A stretch of 64,000 nucleotides of DNA from Quercus robur (Eukaryota; Streptophyta; Magnoliopsida; Fagales; Fagaceae): positions 23,090,782 through 23,154,781 of the forward strand of contig NC_065535.1 in NCBI RefSeq assembly GCF_932294415.1, read 5' to 3'. Under the pieces are notes generated by a model. It did not search any database. It was given only the letters and a program-made list of their open reading frames with translations, and was not told where the DNA came from. Positions 10,752 through 20,570 of the stretch are shown piece after piece. The position numbers and the translations under genes were made by a program. Position 1 is the first letter of the stretch. Each line of letters starts with the position of its first letter.

Positions 10752-11481
10752 TAGGGCTATCCACGGGTCGATCTGGGTCGGTTTTGGCCTTAACCCGAAC
10801 TCGACCCGCTCAGATCGGGTGGAACAAAAACACACCCGCAATCGACCTCCAACCACCACGGGTCGAGTCTGTCGGGCTCAGGGAAGCGAACGGTCGGGTC
10901 GGTCGAGTCTGATGATGAGCGACGGCGGGTGGAGGAGAAGTTCTATCTTTGCCGATCTGAGTTGAAGGCGCCGGATCTAACGGAATATTGCCAGATTCAA
11001 GTAGATCGGAGCCTAATCTAACTAAGAATAGCCGGATTCAACCAAATATCTATGTTTATATTCACCAATCTAAGCCTATCTTCGCCAATCTAAGCCTATC
11101 TTCGCCAATTTAAGTTAGATCTAACCATATATCACCGGATTTGAGCAAAATCTAACGAAGGAGGAGAGTAGATCTTAGCCGGATTTAAGTGAATCTGAGC
11201 AAATACCACCGGATCTAAGTGAAGGAAAACCAAGAGTGGCCAGATCGGAGCTAAGGAGCACCAGAAAGTTGTCGGATCTAGGTAATTTTGGCATTTTTTT
11301 AAGCATTTGTTAGTCGGATCGAGTGGCTCGGGTTTTAGAGACCGAAACCCGCCACTCGACCTGTCGGAATCGGGTTTCAGAGGATAGGAACCGTCACCAA
11401 CCATCGGAGGTGTCGAATTTGGCCGTGACGAGTTGGGTCTGGTCGGTTTGGCCGAGTCTTCGGGTTGCTTGGACAGCCCTA
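10752..11481. mobile_element. Non-autonomous hAT element with 8-bp target-site duplication
   Basis: The first 12 bases, TAGGGCTATCCA, are the inverse of the last 12, TGGACAGCCCTA, with one mismatch. CCCACAGA flanks both sides (10744-10751 and 11482-11489). Subterminal DNA is rich in GGGTCGG/CGGGTC words, a pattern frequent in such elements. A short direct repeat of about 20 bases (TCTTCGCCAATCTAAGCCTA) recurs around 11065-11120. There is no transposase, so it is a deletion derivative; overlapping short frames are not genes. Confidence 0.87.
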
Positions 11482-11489
11482 CCCACAGA

Positions 11490-12559
11490 GTCGGCTCCAG
11501 CATATAGGCAACTAAGGCAATCATCTAAAAGCATCTCCAATAGCTTAGGTAAAAGCAAAATAATCTCTATAATAGAAAATGAGACCCAAAAAAATGGTCT
11601 CCAATGGATTCTCTAAATCATGATTTTTTTTTTTTTTTTTTTTTTTGGCTCATGAACAGTAGCTTATCAAATTTAATGGGCTACTGTACATTAGCAAAAA
11701 AATAAAACTAAATAAAAAAAATTAGTAGAGAAAGGAGTGGGGATGGGGGTATGGGAATATGTGTGTTAAAAATGAATAAATAATTAATAAAGAAATAATA
11801 TTTAAATGAGATAGAGAAATGATAGAAAATCAATTGAAAGATGTATTTGAAAAAGTAAGTAGGTAAAAGGTAAATATCATTGTTCATTATCCAAACAGTA
11901 CAAAAATATAGAAAAATTACCAAAAATACTCTAAAGGTCCCAAATAAAATAAGGCATTTTCTAACATTATATTATATTTTGATTAAGGCTTATTTACCAT
12001 TTACCTAAATTTAAAAAAAAAAATTAAGGCCCATTTTATTAACTAATAAAATGCATTGTATATTAAAAAGGCCCAACAGTCATTCAAAAATCAAAATAAA
12101 TAAAACTAGTGTGGACCTTTTTTTAACAATAGATAGAGAGTCTATAGTATAGACTCTCACTTTAGACACTGTCACGGGGGTTGATGTGATAATGTGTTAC
12201 TTTATTTAAAGATTTTTATATTTTAGTTATTTGATTTTTCCCATTTCCATTGGTACTGGGTTTTTTTTTTAATTCTTCAAGTATATCTTCATTAGTTATC
12301 CTTTAAGAATAGCTTATTTTTTGTATTAGTATTAATTTATTCGGTTATTTGTGCAAGTTTGGAGGATACAGTGACCACATCATTAGTAAAGTTGCAAGAA
12401 ATCCATTAGAAAGATTTAGAAGATAATAATGAAATTAGCTTTAATTAAATATTTAATATTTAATTAATATTCAAATATATAAAAATAATAATAATAAAAA
12501 TTCCACCTAAAATTTTCGTCTTGGGCCCTAAAATTGGTTGAGCCAGACGTGTATGCCCA
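11490..12559. other. AT-rich intergenic DNA
   Basis: No gene recognised. The text AGCATCTCCAATAGCTTAGG at 11530 resembles one end of a MITE family, and GGCTACTGTACATTAGC follows near 11678, but borders were not resolved. Confidence 0.4.
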
Positions 12560-12568
12560 TAAATAAAA

Positions 12569-12820
12569 GGTGTAAATGCACTTTTAGTCCTTACATTTTG
12601 ACATTTTCCCATTTTAGTCCCTACATTTTATTTTTTTCACTTTTAGTCCCTAAAACCAATTTACGCTTTCCGTTTTAGTCCTTGAAACACTATTCCGTCA
12701 CCAAACTAACAGAAAAACTGGACGTGGCTGACGTGAGCATTAAAATATTATTAAAAAAATTATTTAACATTTTTTAAATGCCAAAATTATAAATAATTAA
12801 TTAATTACTCAATTTTAATT
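12569..12820 (+). repeat. Left terminal inverted repeat of Pack-MULE 1
   Basis: It is the inverse of 14216-14467 with small indels. Landmarks present in both arms are TAGTCCCTACATTTT, the AATTTACGCTTTCCGTTTTA block, CGTCACCAAACTAA, and ACGTGGCTGACGTGAG (left) / CTCACGTCAGCCACGT (right). Confidence 0.9.
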
Positions 12821-13543
12821 AAAATAAAAAAAAAACAAACAAACAAAATTATTTTCTTTCCAACAAAAAAATTTACTTTCTTTTAATTAAAAAGAATTTT
12901 TTTTTTCCATTTGTTTTTTCAGAAGAACATATTCTTTTTTTGATGAACTCAGAAGAACATATTCATGTTCTTTATGTTGTTTCCCGTATATGATTCATAT
13001 TCTTACCAAACACAAAAAACACAAACTCAAATTTAAACATTACCACAAGATCACAAACACAAACATAAACACAAACGCAAAGAACACAATAACAAACATA
13101 AACCAATTAAAAAGAGTAATTAAAAATTTTTCTTTTTTTTCTTTTCATTATTTTCGGAAGAACAAAGTTACATGTTCTTCATGTTCTTCGGGAAAGAACA
13201 TGAAGGTTGCCCAGAAAATTAAACATGCAAAAATTCACATGCAAAAATTCATTCAAAATCCCTTTCCTCCACTGAATCCTCCAACAAATCAAACCCATAA
13301 ACCCAGAAAAATAATAAATTCCACATGAAAAAAACAAACCCAGAAATTTAAAGTAAACACAGCAGCAACCTGAAACCACCAACCCAATCAAACCTCATCT
13401 GCCCCTCTTTTCACTCTCATCCACTTCTCTTTTTTCTCTCTAGACCATTCCCCTAAATCAAATCTCTCTATCTCTCTCTCTCTCTCCAAACCCAATCACT
13501 CTCTCTCTCTGTGGTGAGACCCAAATTCCCAATTGATCCGCAA

Positions 13544-13948
13544 ATGCCACCTCTGAACAACAAATCGATGATGATGAACACCAGGCCAGGAAGAATCGGC
13601 GGCGACTCCGACGAATCGGAGACGCCATCAAACAATCTCTGGGTCGGTAACCTAGCCAGCAACGTTGCGGACTCAGATCTCATGGATCTCTTTGTCCAGT
13701 ACGGTGCGCTCGATAGCGTCACCTCTTACTCTTCTCGCAACTACGCTTTCGTCTTCTTCAAGCGAATCGAAGTCGCTAAGGCTGCCAAGGATACCTTACA
13801 AGATGTCGATCTCCATGGCCACCCTATCAAGAGCGAATCGAACTCCGAGGCAGGGACTAGATCGGGTGGGGCCGAGGTGGAGGAGGAGGAGTCAGGTTCA
13901 AAGATCGGGCGCCAGGAGCTAGGGTCAAGCTCGTCCTCGGACTTGTGA
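13544..13948 (+). pseudogene. Captured FPA-like RRM1 fragment with chimeric C-terminus
   Basis: FPA is a nuclear RNA-binding protein that controls flowering and poly(A) site choice. Residues 30-96 of this 134-aa frame match the first RRM of plant [23 protein letters not shown] holds the RNP2 motif [26 protein letters not shown] holds the RNP1 region, and the match ends at HGHPIK. After about 13831 homology stops and the frame reads the antisense of the HRD3A-like fragment to a TGA at 13946-13948, giving an acidic, serine-rich tail. Upstream CT-rich leader (13380-13540) looks like captured 5' UTR. FPA's other RRMs and SPOC domain are absent. It might be expressed as a chimeric ORF, but a gene fragment is the safer call. 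Confidence 0.82.
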
Positions 13949-14130
13949 GGTGAGTGGGACTCAGAGCCGAACTCGTCCCACTCGGACGAGTCATGGGGAG
14001 TGGTGGGATCGGGGGGCAAGTCGTCGGAGGAGGATGAAGTGGCGTCTTTGAGATCGTTTTGAGAGAGAATGAAGACGAAAGGGCGAGCGGTGAGTGAGAG
14101 AGGGTAGAGAGAGAGTATGAGGTTTTGGTT
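13834..14130 (-). pseudogene. Captured HRD3A/SEL1L-like N-terminal fragment
   Basis: Read on the minus strand from about 14110, the frame gives a hydrophobic LILSLYPLSLTARPF (end of a signal peptide), then FILSQNDLKDATSSSSDD, an SSEWDEFGSES segment and the motif [15 protein letters not shown]. This order resembles the luminal N-terminus of plant HRD3A (SEL1-like), which recruits misfolded proteins to the HRD1 ubiquitin ligase in the ER. The SEL1 repeats are absent. No in-frame start ATG is kept: an in-frame TAG lies upstream near 14145. It overlaps the chimeric tail of the FPA-like ORF on the other strand. I identify the parent gene by recall of the family motif, so the identity is less sure than the FPA one. 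Confidence 0.6.
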
Positions 14131-14476
14131 GCTGGGTTTCTATTCTTTTGCTGGGTTTCATGTTTTGCTGGGTTTCATGTTCTTTGATTCGGTGGGTTTC
14201 TATTCTTTCTACAGTAACATTAAATTGAGTAATTAATTATTTTTTTTAATTTTGGTATTTAAAAAATGTCAAATAATTTTTTTAATAATATTTTAATACT
14301 CACGTCAGCCACGTCCAGTTTTCCCATTAGTTTGGTGACGGAATAGTGCTTCAAGGACTAAAACGGAAAGCGTAAATTGGTTTTAGGGACTAAAAGTGGA
14401 AAAAATAAAATGTAGGGACTAAAATGGAAAAACATCAAAATATAAGGACTAAAAGTGCATTTACGCCTAAATAAAA

Positions 14477-14659
14477 TTTTCCCCCAACCAGCTTAGATGG
14501 ATGTTCTTTAAGTTTTATTGAAAATATTTTTCGAAAAACTTTTTTGCCATTTTTGGGATGTTTATTCTGATTGAAAATAGTGTCAACCTAAAAATATATT
14601 CATTTTGACCATAAAGTAACCCACTCTCTAGCATAAAGCATTTTACACCTCATAACCTA

Positions 14660-14693
<34 letters not shown>

Positions 14694-16012
14694 ACCCAAC
14701 GTCTCTCTTTCTCTCCCAATTTGACCAGCAACAACTCTTAAAGGGTTCATAGTGGTGTTGTGGCGTGTATGATGAAAATTAGATTTGTATGTGTTGTTGT
14801 CGCTTCTCCACCATCATTGTCTTTGCTCTACCATTGCTACCACTACTACACTTGCAAGAACAACGACAACCTTATTACAAGTTGTGTTTTTCTGTTATTG
14901 GTGTTGGGTATTGTTGTTGTTAGTGTTGGGTACTGGGTAAAAGTGTTGGGTCATGTGTTTTTCATATGATTTGGGTTATGTTTTGGGTAATTGCTCATGT
15001 GCATGATGGATTCAAGCTATGGTGGCGGAGTATTTAGAGTATTTTCACTACCAATCAAACACATGAAAATATTTTACGTTTAGAAAATATTTTCATATGT
15101 TTACAAATGTAGGTGATGACCTAAATTAACAATCATGTATACTTTTAGTTCCATGGCTTACTTAAAAATTATGTGAGTTGTTGGGATAATTTAATGAGTC
15201 ATGTATATTATCTAAAAATAAAAAAAAATACAAATAAGGTTTGGAAGTAGATTCCTAAGCCAAATAAAATAAATTACGTAATATTAGTTAACCTTATTTA
15301 ATAAGTTTGGAGGATTTCAGTTAACTTAATTAATTAAATCTTTTGTCGTCAAATAAGACATATGAAATTCAAACTCCACCTACACCAAAATATAATTAGT
15401 GTCTTAACTCAATGATATGATAAAGAGTAATTATCACGAAATAGACGTCATAAATTAAAATTTGTCCTATCTAAATACACACACATAAATAAGTTTGAAA
15501 GAGACTCCTCTCATCCAAACAGGAAGAAAACTAAAGAAAGTCTATAGACCAAAAAAAAAGAAAAATTGCACACTTAACTGACATTGCAAATTGTTAGTGG
15601 TAGATAAAAAAGTTATGTTAATGATGAGTTGATATAATAACTAGTAAAATCATACTAATTCAATTGTTGAGAATTTTTTTTTTTTTTTTAATTATGTGTG
15701 TAGCATTGCAAGGAAATCTATTTTTATGTGTAGAATTTTTTTAAAAAAAAATGTGGAATTCAATCCCCACCTATACTAAAAATCAATTAAATGTCTTCTA
15801 TATTATCTATAAGAGGATTCTCCTCTTTAGACGAGATTTTTATGTGATTCAGAAATATCCCTAAACTTTAGGTTTAATAAGGAAAAAAAAAAAAAAACTT
15901 GAGAACAACTTGATAAAAATACTCCACTTAAAATGCCTACAAGATAAAACACTCTCTTGCTAATCCATGTCTTCAAAACAAACTTATAAAAAAAAAAAAA
16001 AAAAAATTTAAT
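14477..16012. other. Intergenic DNA with (CT)n tract and MITE-like ends
   Basis: No gene recognised. A (CT)n tract occupies about 14661-14691. GAAAATATTTTTCGAAAAAC (14519) and the inverse-like AGAAAATATTTTCATATG (15082) resemble ends of a MITE, with about 550 bases between them. A-runs at 15660-15690 and 15880-15896 are low complexity. The short frame at 14760-14969 has no signature. Confidence 0.4.
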
Positions 16013-16025
16013 TATGCCATTAGAC

Positions 16026-16026
16026 C

Positions 16027-16078
<52 letters not shown>
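16026..16078. repeat. Long poly(A) run
   Basis: About 53 uninterrupted A bases lie some 235 bp upstream of the LOLITA start codon, with another A-run at about 15988-16006. The apparent lysine-rich frame over it is an artefact. The exact length may not be reliably assembled. Confidence 0.85.
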
Positions 16079-16080
<2 letters not shown>

Positions 16081-16087
16081 TCAATAC

Positions 16088-16269
16088 TTATCCACAAACT
16101 TTGCCTTTACCAAAACTCCGTGTCAGAAAATTGAAACCCAAAAATAATAACAATAATAACAACAACAATACCGGACTCTTATCCACAAACTTTGCCTTTA
16201 CCAAAACTCCGTGTCAGAAAATTGAAACCCAAAAATAATAACAATAATAACAACAACAATACCGGACTC
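16088..16269. repeat. 91-bp tandem duplication in LOLITA promoter / 5' UTR
   Basis: Copy 1 (16088-16178) and copy 2 (16179-16269) look identical: TTATCCACAAACTTTGCCTT ... GTCAGAAAATTGAAACCC ... an AATAATAACAAC tract ... ACCGGACTC. The second copy ends 44 bases before the start codon, so the duplication lies in the leader or core promoter. Lack of differences points to a recent event. Confidence 0.9.
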
Positions 16270-16313
16270 AAAGAAAGAGCCAAAGGCAGAAGTAAAAGGC
16301 AAAACAGAAAGAA

Positions 16314-19300
16314 ATGTTGCTGGCGTTACTCATCTCCAACTCTGTGGGCAACATTCTTGTCGAACGGTACCCCTTTTTTTTTAGCTCTTCCCCATTATTT
16401 TTCTTTTCTTCAACTAGCTTCTCCGATTATTTTCCTTTTCTTCAAACTCATTTTCATTTCTCCTCGTTTATCCTTTGCTTTTGTTTCGTCGAACACTTTG
16501 ATTATGATTATGTAAAAATAAAAAATGTTAGTATTGTTTTCTTACAACTTCTTCGTGTTGTTCATATGAATCTGTGATCGAAAAATGAAACTCTTGTACT
16601 ACATAGATAACTGGGTTGGTTGGTTCTTCTGACCTTGCTATACCTAGGGTTTTGGAGCTGTTTTGTCATTTATGTGTACAACTTATAATCCCTAAACCTT
16701 GGACATGACATTTTAAAAGTACATTAGTAATTCATGAAATTAAGAAATGGGAAATTCGAGAAAAATAATGATGGGTCTAATTTATTGGAATTGGATGTTG
16801 GAAAGGGTGTCCTTAATTCTGGAATATGTGTGTGTATATATTTATATATATGTATGTATGCATGTATGTATGAGGTTCAAGTCACTCCCGGTGCAACTCT
16901 ATTCAATATTACACTATTCCATAACTTTTCATTGAAATAGAATGTTGATAAATCAACCATTGGATTACATTGCCTTGTTATACTCTCCATGCTTGCAAAA
17001 TATCAGGATGATTGTAAATCAATAACCATCACATCATGAAATTGTTTAAATTTCAAACCAAAGGAGTTGGCTTAATGGTTCTTAAGGCCTCATGATATCT
17101 ATGAGATCCTGGGTTGAAATCCTCTAGCCAATATCTTAGAGCCACCCCCAATGGACTCCTCCCTGTAATAACCTAGTGTGTGTGTGGGACGGGAGGACAG
17201 CACACACCTAAGGAAATAGTTAAGTACTTGAAGAGGTTTAAATACCCTCTTTTCTATAAAATAAATAATGTTTAAATTTCAAGTAACATGAGTTTGTAGA
17301 TAGAAAGCATATAACATCCAATTAACATGAAAAATAAAAGGGTTTTAGCTAGGGAAGATGTTTTCAGACCATTGTTTCTGTTTGTAATCCTTATTAGCAT
17401 TTGTCCTTTTTCTTTTCTTTTCTTTTCTCTTCTTCATCCCCTGGTTTTGAATTATTTCATTATTTGTTCATTCTTTCTTTTCTTTCTTTCTTCATCCTCC
17501 GTTTTTATTATTTTCATTATTTTTTTTCATTCTTTCTTTTCTTTTCTCTTTGTATGTGTGTGTACTTTTAAGTATCTTGTAGACAATTTATCTGGAGAAG
17601 GGAATTGAGTGGAACCAAATTTTCTATGGATATGTAGTGATGTGTTTTCCTGCATGATCCTTCATAGGATAGTAATGTGATGTAAATTAAAAGCCTGTTC
17701 ATGGTTTTTTTTCATTGCAGGTATCATGGAGTTCCAACTGAGGAGCGATTGCATTGGAGATCTTTCTTAGTCAAACTGGGAACAGATAATCTCAAAGGTG
17801 CAAAAAACGAAGAGCTCTTTGTGGCATCACACAAGTAAGTAAAGTTCACTCCTCCAGGTTTTTTCATCAACTGGGAGATGGAGTAAACATGTTTTTGGGT
17901 CATCAAGAATGTGTATTTCATGATAATTTTCCGTGAAAGACAATAAAGAGATTAGTTTTGAAGAGTTCTTAGGATATTTTTATCTATATGTAGTTACTCT
18001 TTGAGCCTGTCACTTGCATCCACTCTACCATCTTCTATTACAAGGTGATTGAATGTCTTTGTAAAGAACGTTTTATATCCCATAAAATCTGTTGGGTTTT
18101 CCTTTTTTGAAGCTGCTAATTCAATAGGAAGATTATCTTTTTCTTTTTTTCATTATTTCTTTTTCTTGAGCTAAGGCCTAAGTGTCAGTGATTAAATGTA
18201 AGAATATTTGTCACATGATTTATATATCCTTATGAGTGACATTTGTAATTTTTGCCAGGTCTGTTTATATTGTTTATACGGTGCTTGGGGATGTCTCGGT
18301 TTATGTTGTTGGCAAGGATGAGTATGATGAACTTGCATGTAAGTGGCATGGCTCCCTTTTTGTGAGCGCATTTTGAGAAAATAGGTTTAAGATGGTTGGA
18401 AGCTGTAATCCATGCTGATTTAGAAATTGCTGGCAGTTTTAGTGTTAAAGCTGAGAGCTGTTTAAGATCTGGTTTACATGGTCATTTTCTGAATATGAAC
18501 ATCCTGCAGATATGTATCAGTTTTTCGTTGTTTTCTAATGCATTTGAAGGCACAAAGTGATTTTATTTGGAACAGAGGCATTTAAACACAAAATAAAAAA
18601 GGAGTTTATGCCTACATTTTAGTAAAACAACCAATGCAACAACTTCTACCTAATTTTATTGATCTTATTTTGTTTCTTTCTTTCAATGTTGTCCCTTACT
18701 TATTTCTTGGGTTCTCTCTAGTGGCTGAAGTGATCTTTGTGATAACCTCAACAATCAAGGATGTATGCGCAAAACCTCCAACTGAACGCTTGTTTCTTGA
18801 CAAATATGGAAAGATATGCTTGTGTCTTGATGAAATAGTTTGGACGGTATGATTTATGTCCTCTTTTTTTTTTTTTTTTTAGTTGCTATATTAATTAATA
18901 ATGTACCTTTTCTTTGTATGACATTTGCATCCTACAGCAAAAAAACCAAATGGTCTTTTAGTAAAGTTTTCCTTTCTTTGCATCAATCTTCATCATATGA
19001 CTTGAAAGAACTTCAGCTGCCTAGATTCACTAATTAGAAGTCAACCTAATATTCTAAAATAATTGTTGTTTAGTCCTATAGATGTTGTCCCTGTATGCTT
19101 TTATCTTGCTTCAAACCTGCAAAAACCAGATGATTGCATAAGTGCTTGATTAAAGATTTTCCTTGTGAAAATGATGCTGGATTTTAAGGTGGCAGGTGTA
19201 GAGCAACAAGTTTATCTTGAAAATTCTAATGCTTTTCTTATACTTCTATTGTGAAGGGAATCCTCGAGAACACAGACAAAGATCGAATCAAAAGGCTGAT

Positions 19301-19328
19301 TAGGTTAAAGCCTCCAGCTGAGTTTTGA
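16314..19328 (+). CDS. LOLITA: LOLITA-like longin small subunit of the TPLATE/TSET complex
   Basis: Coding exons are 16314-16366, 17721-17834, 18259-18338, 18722-18846 and 19257-19328 (TGA 19326-19328). All introns are GT..AG and the join gives 147 aa. It begins MLLALLISNSVGNILVER, continues YHGVPTEERLHWRSFLVKLG, SVYIVYTVLGDVSVYVVGKD and GKICLCLDEIVWT, and ends RIKRLIRLKPPAEF. Length and layout are those of a longin/sigma-type adaptor small chain. The text matches the plant SNARE-like protein known as LOLITA, the small subunit of the eight-subunit TPLATE complex acting in clathrin-mediated endocytosis at the plasma membrane. Intron 1 (1354 bases) contains a SINE. The gene is tail-to-tail with RDR6, 1242 bases apart. 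The five exons join in frame without stops, so it appears functional. Confidence 0.88.
17057..17268 (+). mobile_element. SINE in LOLITA intron 1
   Basis: It begins ACCAAAGGAGTTGGCTTAAT with a box-A-like TGGCTTAATGG and a box-B-like GGGTTGAAATCCT about 45 bases on. A second motif, GTGTGTGTGGGACGGGAGGA, follows before the AT-rich tail. TGTTTAAATTTCAA is present at 17043-17056 and 17269-17282, a perfect 14-bp duplication. It lies well away from the splice sites. Confidence 0.87.
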
Positions 19329-20570
19329 AGTATGAGAGGAGCGTTTCGTGCCATCTCACTCATGCACATGACAGTGAGCCAGCCATGATCACTTTAATCA
19401 CGGTGGTGAAGACATATTTTGTAAAAGAAAAGTGGTTGAGAAATTTAATTTGTGCTTAATCATCGAGTCTACTATTTCAAGCTTGAAGATTCAATAGCTA
19501 TCTTTTGCTATTTATCTGGCTGGGACATTGTCAATTTGTCTCTAATTCAGTGAATATTCAATGCTATCTTGTTACTGATGCAAAACCTAGTTTTTATTTT
19601 GAAATTGTTCCATCCTCATGTTTTTTCCTCTTTTGATCTATAATAGACATCTCTAACCTCTAGCATTAACTTTGGACTTGAAAAAGTAGCAACCACTAAA
19701 AATGCCTGAGTTTTGATCATTTAACGCATTGATTGTGTGTCTTACAATTGGGAAAAATTCAAGATTTTATTATATTCTTTGAGAAATCACAATGACATTT
19801 GAAAGGGTTAAATATTTGAGTATTTTCCTTCTTGTGGCATTGAAATTTTGTTATTTTAATTATTTCTTTGCTAGTGTCCCTTTTCTCCCCTCACCCCAGC
19901 GGAAATTGCAGTATTGTCCAGATTATAGATATGTTGGATAATGGTCCAGATTAATGACTGGGGGTTTTCTTTTTTGGACAGCCCGTGCATCTAAAAACAT
20001 GTGTTGTCTTAAAAAAAATTGAAGAAGAAGATGGTTCTTAAGCCCTTCCCCAAAACAAATTTCTTTCACCTTTGAAAGCCAAATATCCCTACTTACTTAT
20101 GTTACCAGTTAATAAACTCAATATATAGTAATTTTTTTTTTTTAATTTATAAACTTGTAATAGATTTTAAATGTAAAAAAGCCCCTATTAAACATGATCA
20201 TCTCAGACCTCAAAATGTATCTGCCCGTCCAGTAGTCAAAATAGTGCATAATTGACAATCCTATGCAAGAGACCTTATGTCTTTTGTACCACAGTTCATA
20301 AGCTATGCCACAATAAAGAATACGATTTTGCATTACCAGTAAGATCTTATAAGGTCAAAATACAGAGAAATTTCTAAGAGCTTGATTACAAGCAAGAAAC
20401 ATGTTGGAGCAGCAAGTAACAATTCAAAAGGAAATGTCATCCAGGGCCCAAAGGAGGGTAAACACCTTAACAACAGATACGTACGACTTATCTTTAGATT
20501 GGTAGAGTGGCCTTGCAGCAATAATGTATGAGCAGCACAATAAGAGAGCTCTCAAAGCTTCAAGTGCTGG
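19329..20570. other. Shared 3' flank of the convergent LOLITA and RDR6 genes
   Basis: It contains the 3' UTRs of both genes. No further gene is recognised; short frames on the minus strand at 20142-20521 lack signatures and probably lie in or beyond the RDR6 3' UTR. Confidence 0.5.

Larger units (their letters stand above)
12569..14467. mobile_element. Chimeric Pack-MULE carrying two host gene fragments
   Basis: Long terminal inverted repeats of about 250 bases (12569-12820 and 14216-14467) start GGTGTAAATGCACTTTTAGT and end in the inverse, with the repeated wording TTTTAGTCCCTA typical of one MULE family. A perfect 9-bp duplication, TAAATAAAA, lies at 12560-12568 and 14468-14476. There is no transposase. 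The interior holds an FPA-like fragment on + and an HRD3A-like fragment on -, joined near 13831-13834. 9-bp duplication, long TIRs and host exon cargo define a Pack-MULE. Confidence 0.93.

Noticed and set aside
10655-11616. Several 80-130 aa frames rich in Arg, Pro and Ser
   Set aside because: They result from GGGTCGG repeats of the hAT derivative; the element borders explain the composition.
13544-13948. Intact FPA gene
   Set aside because: Only RRM1 is present, inside a 1.9-kb MULE with long terminal repeats; the other RRMs and SPOC domain are missing.
16014-16238. Lysine-rich and phenylalanine-rich reading frames on both strands
   Set aside because: They are translations of the poly(A)/poly(T) runs and the 91-bp duplication, without any start context or homology.
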